Source: Candidatus Bilophila faecipullorum (lineage in GTDB: Bacteria > Desulfobacterota > Desulfovibrionia > Desulfovibrionales > Desulfovibrionaceae). From it: DNA of 64,000 bases. Position 1 is the first letter of the stretch. Each line of letters starts with the position of its first letter. The stretch covers positions 1 to 64,000 of the forward strand of contig CALVEZ010000006.1 of assembly GCA_944326695.1 (NCBI GenBank), in the 5' to 3' direction. The notes under the pieces were generated by a model. That model did not search any database. It had not been told where the DNA came from and was given only the letters and a program-made list of their open reading frames with translations. This document shows, in pieces, positions 62,495 to 64,000 of the stretch. The position numbers were made by a program, and so were the translations under genes.

Positions 62495-63826
62495 TTACAT
62501 GGCGCCTTCGGGAGCGGCGGCGTCATGCAGGCTTTTGGCTTCGGTTTCCGTGATCTTGGCCTTGCTGTAGACGAGTTCCATAGCCTTGTCGGCAAGGACG
62601 CGGTCGCGCAGGTCGTGGATGAGCCCGCTCTTGTGGTAGGCTTCGCTGACCTTCTGGTAATCCTGCTGGGCGCGCATGGCCATGCCGTAGATGGCCATTT
62701 CCACTTCCTGCTCGGTGACGGTGATGTTTTCCTTCTGGGCGAGGGCCATGAGGAAGACCTGCGGGCGCAGGGTTTCGAGCGCTTCCTTCTTGGCTTCCTC
62801 GCGCTTTTCCTCTTCGGCCTTGTCCTTGCGCAGATCGTCGATGCCCATGCGCTGGAGCTGCATGGAATGCTCGTGCATGACGCGTTCAACGCGGGCGTTG
62901 AGCATGGCTTCGGGGATGTCGAAGGTCACCTGGGCGAGGAGGCCGTCGATGAGCTTCTTCATGGCTTCGGAACGGGCGGCCTGCGCCTTGGTGGAGGCAA
63001 TGTGCTCGACGATGGATTCCTTCATCTTCTCGACGCTTTCCTGTCCCATCTTCTTGGCGAAGTCGTCGTTCACCTCGGGCTTCTGGCTGGTCTGCATCTT
63101 GTTCACCTTGATGGTGAAGGTGATGGTCTTCCCGGCCAGCGGCTTGTGGGGATAGTCGTCGGGGAACTTGACGGGGCCGGTCTTTTCCTCGCCGACCTTG
63201 GCGGTCTTCACGAGGGCTTCAAAGTCGGGGAGGGCCTGACCCTGCCCGAGGGCCACGGCGAAGTGTTCGCCCTGCACGTCGTCGACCTTGTTGCCTTCTT
63301 CGTCCACGCCGGAATAGTCCACATCCACGGTGTCGCCGTCCTGCGGGAGGCGGTCTTCGGTGACGTCGATGAGCTCGGCCACGTTGCCGCGCAGACGCTC
63401 GATGATTTCGTTCACGTCCTCGTCGGAGACGTCGGCCTTGGCCTGTTCGACTTCGAGGCCGTCATAGTTGGGGAATTCGATGTCGGGCAGCACGTCGAAG
63501 GTGATGGCGCACTTGAATTCCTGATTGCGGGCGAAGGCTTCGTGGTTGTCCATTTCCATGCTGGAAACGGGCGTGAGGTTGGCGTCCTTGAGGGTCTTCT
63601 GGAGAAGGGCGTTGATGCGGTCCTGCGTGGCGCGGACGTAGATGTCTTCGGCAAAACGCTTTTCCACGACGGAGGCCGGGACTTTCCCCTTGCGGAAGCC
63701 GGGCAGGACAAGGTCCTTCTGATAGCCCGCGACGGCGGTATTGATGGCTGCGTTCACATCGTCCGCAGACAGGGTAAAGGCAATCTTTTTCCGGGTGGGG
63801 GAAACGTTTTCAACGACAAATTCCAT
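62495..63826 (-). CDS. tig: Trigger factor (ribosome-associated chaperone)
   Basis: 443 aa from the ATG at 63826 (GGAGG upstream). The ribosome-docking signature GFRKGKVP is at about 44-51, the FKBP-type prolyl isomerase domain lies at about 150-245 (DGDTVDVDYSGVDEEGNKV, VKFPDDYPHKPLAGK), and the C-terminal arms are helical. It shelters nascent chains. First gene of the tig-clpP-clpX-lon block. Confidence 0.96.
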   Translation of the reverse strand: MEFVVENVSPTRKKIAFTLSADDVNAAINTAVAGYQKDLVLPGFRKGKVPASVVEKRFAEDIYVRATQDRINALLQKTLKDANLTPVSSMEMDNHEAFARNQEFKCAITFDVLPDIEFPNYDGLEVEQAKADVSDEDVNEIIERLRGNVAELIDVTEDRLPQDGDTVDVDYSGVDEEGNKVDDVQGEHFAVALGQGQALPDFEALVKTAKVGEEKTGPVKFPDDYPHKPLAGKTITFTIKVNKMQTSQKPEVNDDFAKKMGQESVEKMKESIVEHIASTKAQAARSEAMKKLIDGLLAQVTFDIPEAMLNARVERVMHEHSMQLQRMGIDDLRKDKAEEEKREEAKKEALETLRPQVFLMALAQKENITVTEQEVEMAIYGMAMRAQQDYQKVSEAYHKSGLIHDLRDRVLADKAMELVYSKAKITETEAKSLHDAAAPEGAM

Positions 63827-63923
63827 TGGGGAACCCTCCTTGGGGCCTGCTTGATGAGATGCGGACTTGGCGAGCTTTGTATCAATCAAAACACGAGGTT
63901 CGTGAATGCTCCGTCAGGCCGTC

Positions 63924-64000
63924 TGGTGCGAGAGGGGGGAGTTGAACCCCCACGGAAAACCGCTGGATTCTAAGTCCAGTGCGTCTACCAATTCCGCCAC
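63924..64000 (-). tRNA. tRNA-Leu (anticodon UAG), 5' end cut by the window
   Basis: Reading the minus strand, TGGCGGAATTGGTAGACGC is the D-arm of a class II leucine tRNA, CTGGACTTAGAATCCAG is the anticodon arm with UAG, GGTTTTCC is part of the short variable arm, GGGGGTTCAACTCCCCC is the T arm, and the 3' end is CTCTCGCACCA with an encoded CCA. About seven bases of the acceptor stem lie past the window end. Confidence 0.93.

Overview
The window is 64 kb of GC-rich bacterial chromosome that fits an anaerobic, sulfate-reducer-type member of the Desulfovibrionaceae. Evidence: an HdrABC operon joined to Flx-type NADH-oxidising flavin/iron-sulfur genes, a desulfoferrodoxin, a quinol:fumarate reductase operon, and two gene orders that I recall as typical of Desulfovibrio (psd-pssA-leuA-leuC-leuD and tig-clpP-clpX-lon). 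The genus is inference; a host-associated Desulfovibrio or Bilophila-like organism is possible. No prophage, insertion sequence, rRNA or cas gene was seen.

Layout. 0-6 kb (minus strand): sigma-54 two-component pair, pgi, aspartate aminotransferase. 6-8.4 kb: sfsA and a convergent nucleoside transporter. 8.8-15.6 kb (minus): hdrC-hdrB-hdrA-flxDC-flxB-flxA, with flxD and flxC fused. A 0.95 kb stretch without recognisable genes follows. 16.5-18.3 kb: YbgC-like thioesterase divergent from mltA. 18.7 kb: desulfoferrodoxin. 19.7-26.2 kb: frdCAB, malic enzyme and a DASS-family transporter, which together read as a C4-dicarboxylate/fumarate respiration module. 26.8 kb: PreA-like oxidoreductase. 28.3-41.7 kb (minus): surface-carbohydrate protein, thiL, UvrD-like helicase, a six-gene set (HAD phosphatase, D-2-hydroxyacid dehydrogenase, acyltransferase, divergent KdsB-like CMP-sugar synthetase, sugar epimerase, HpcH/HpaI aldolase) and a Kef-type antiporter. 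42-45.4 kb: trkA and trkH. 46-51.4 kb: psd, pssA, leuA, leuC, leuD. 51.7-56.8 kb: GNAT and PNPOx proteins, pepA, a second sigma-54 regulator, and a Gdx/SugE exporter preceded by a probable guanidine-II riboswitch. 57.5-64 kb: lon, clpX, clpP, tig and a tRNA-Leu cut by the window end.

The most unusual content lies between genes. Family A is a roughly 100-150 bp repeat (nine copies) made of a long GC-rich hairpin with a CTTTCT/AGAAAG core and a C-run tail; eight copies sit directly after a stop codon, where they look like terminators. Family B is a second double-hairpin repeat (five copies) that lengthens SfsA by about 30 residues at one site and supplies the Shine-Dalgarno sequence of two genes at others. 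Two short degenerate repeat clusters with a period of about 61 nt look like relic type I-E CRISPR arrays. A run of five different hairpins lies between lon and clpX.

Functional links: Hdr-Flx and Frd would handle NADH, thiol/disulfide and quinol electron flow; malic enzyme and the DASS transporter would feed them with C4 acids. The sugar genes probably make and activate an acidic sugar for a surface polysaccharide or LPS. Tig, ClpXP and Lon form the protein folding and turnover block.
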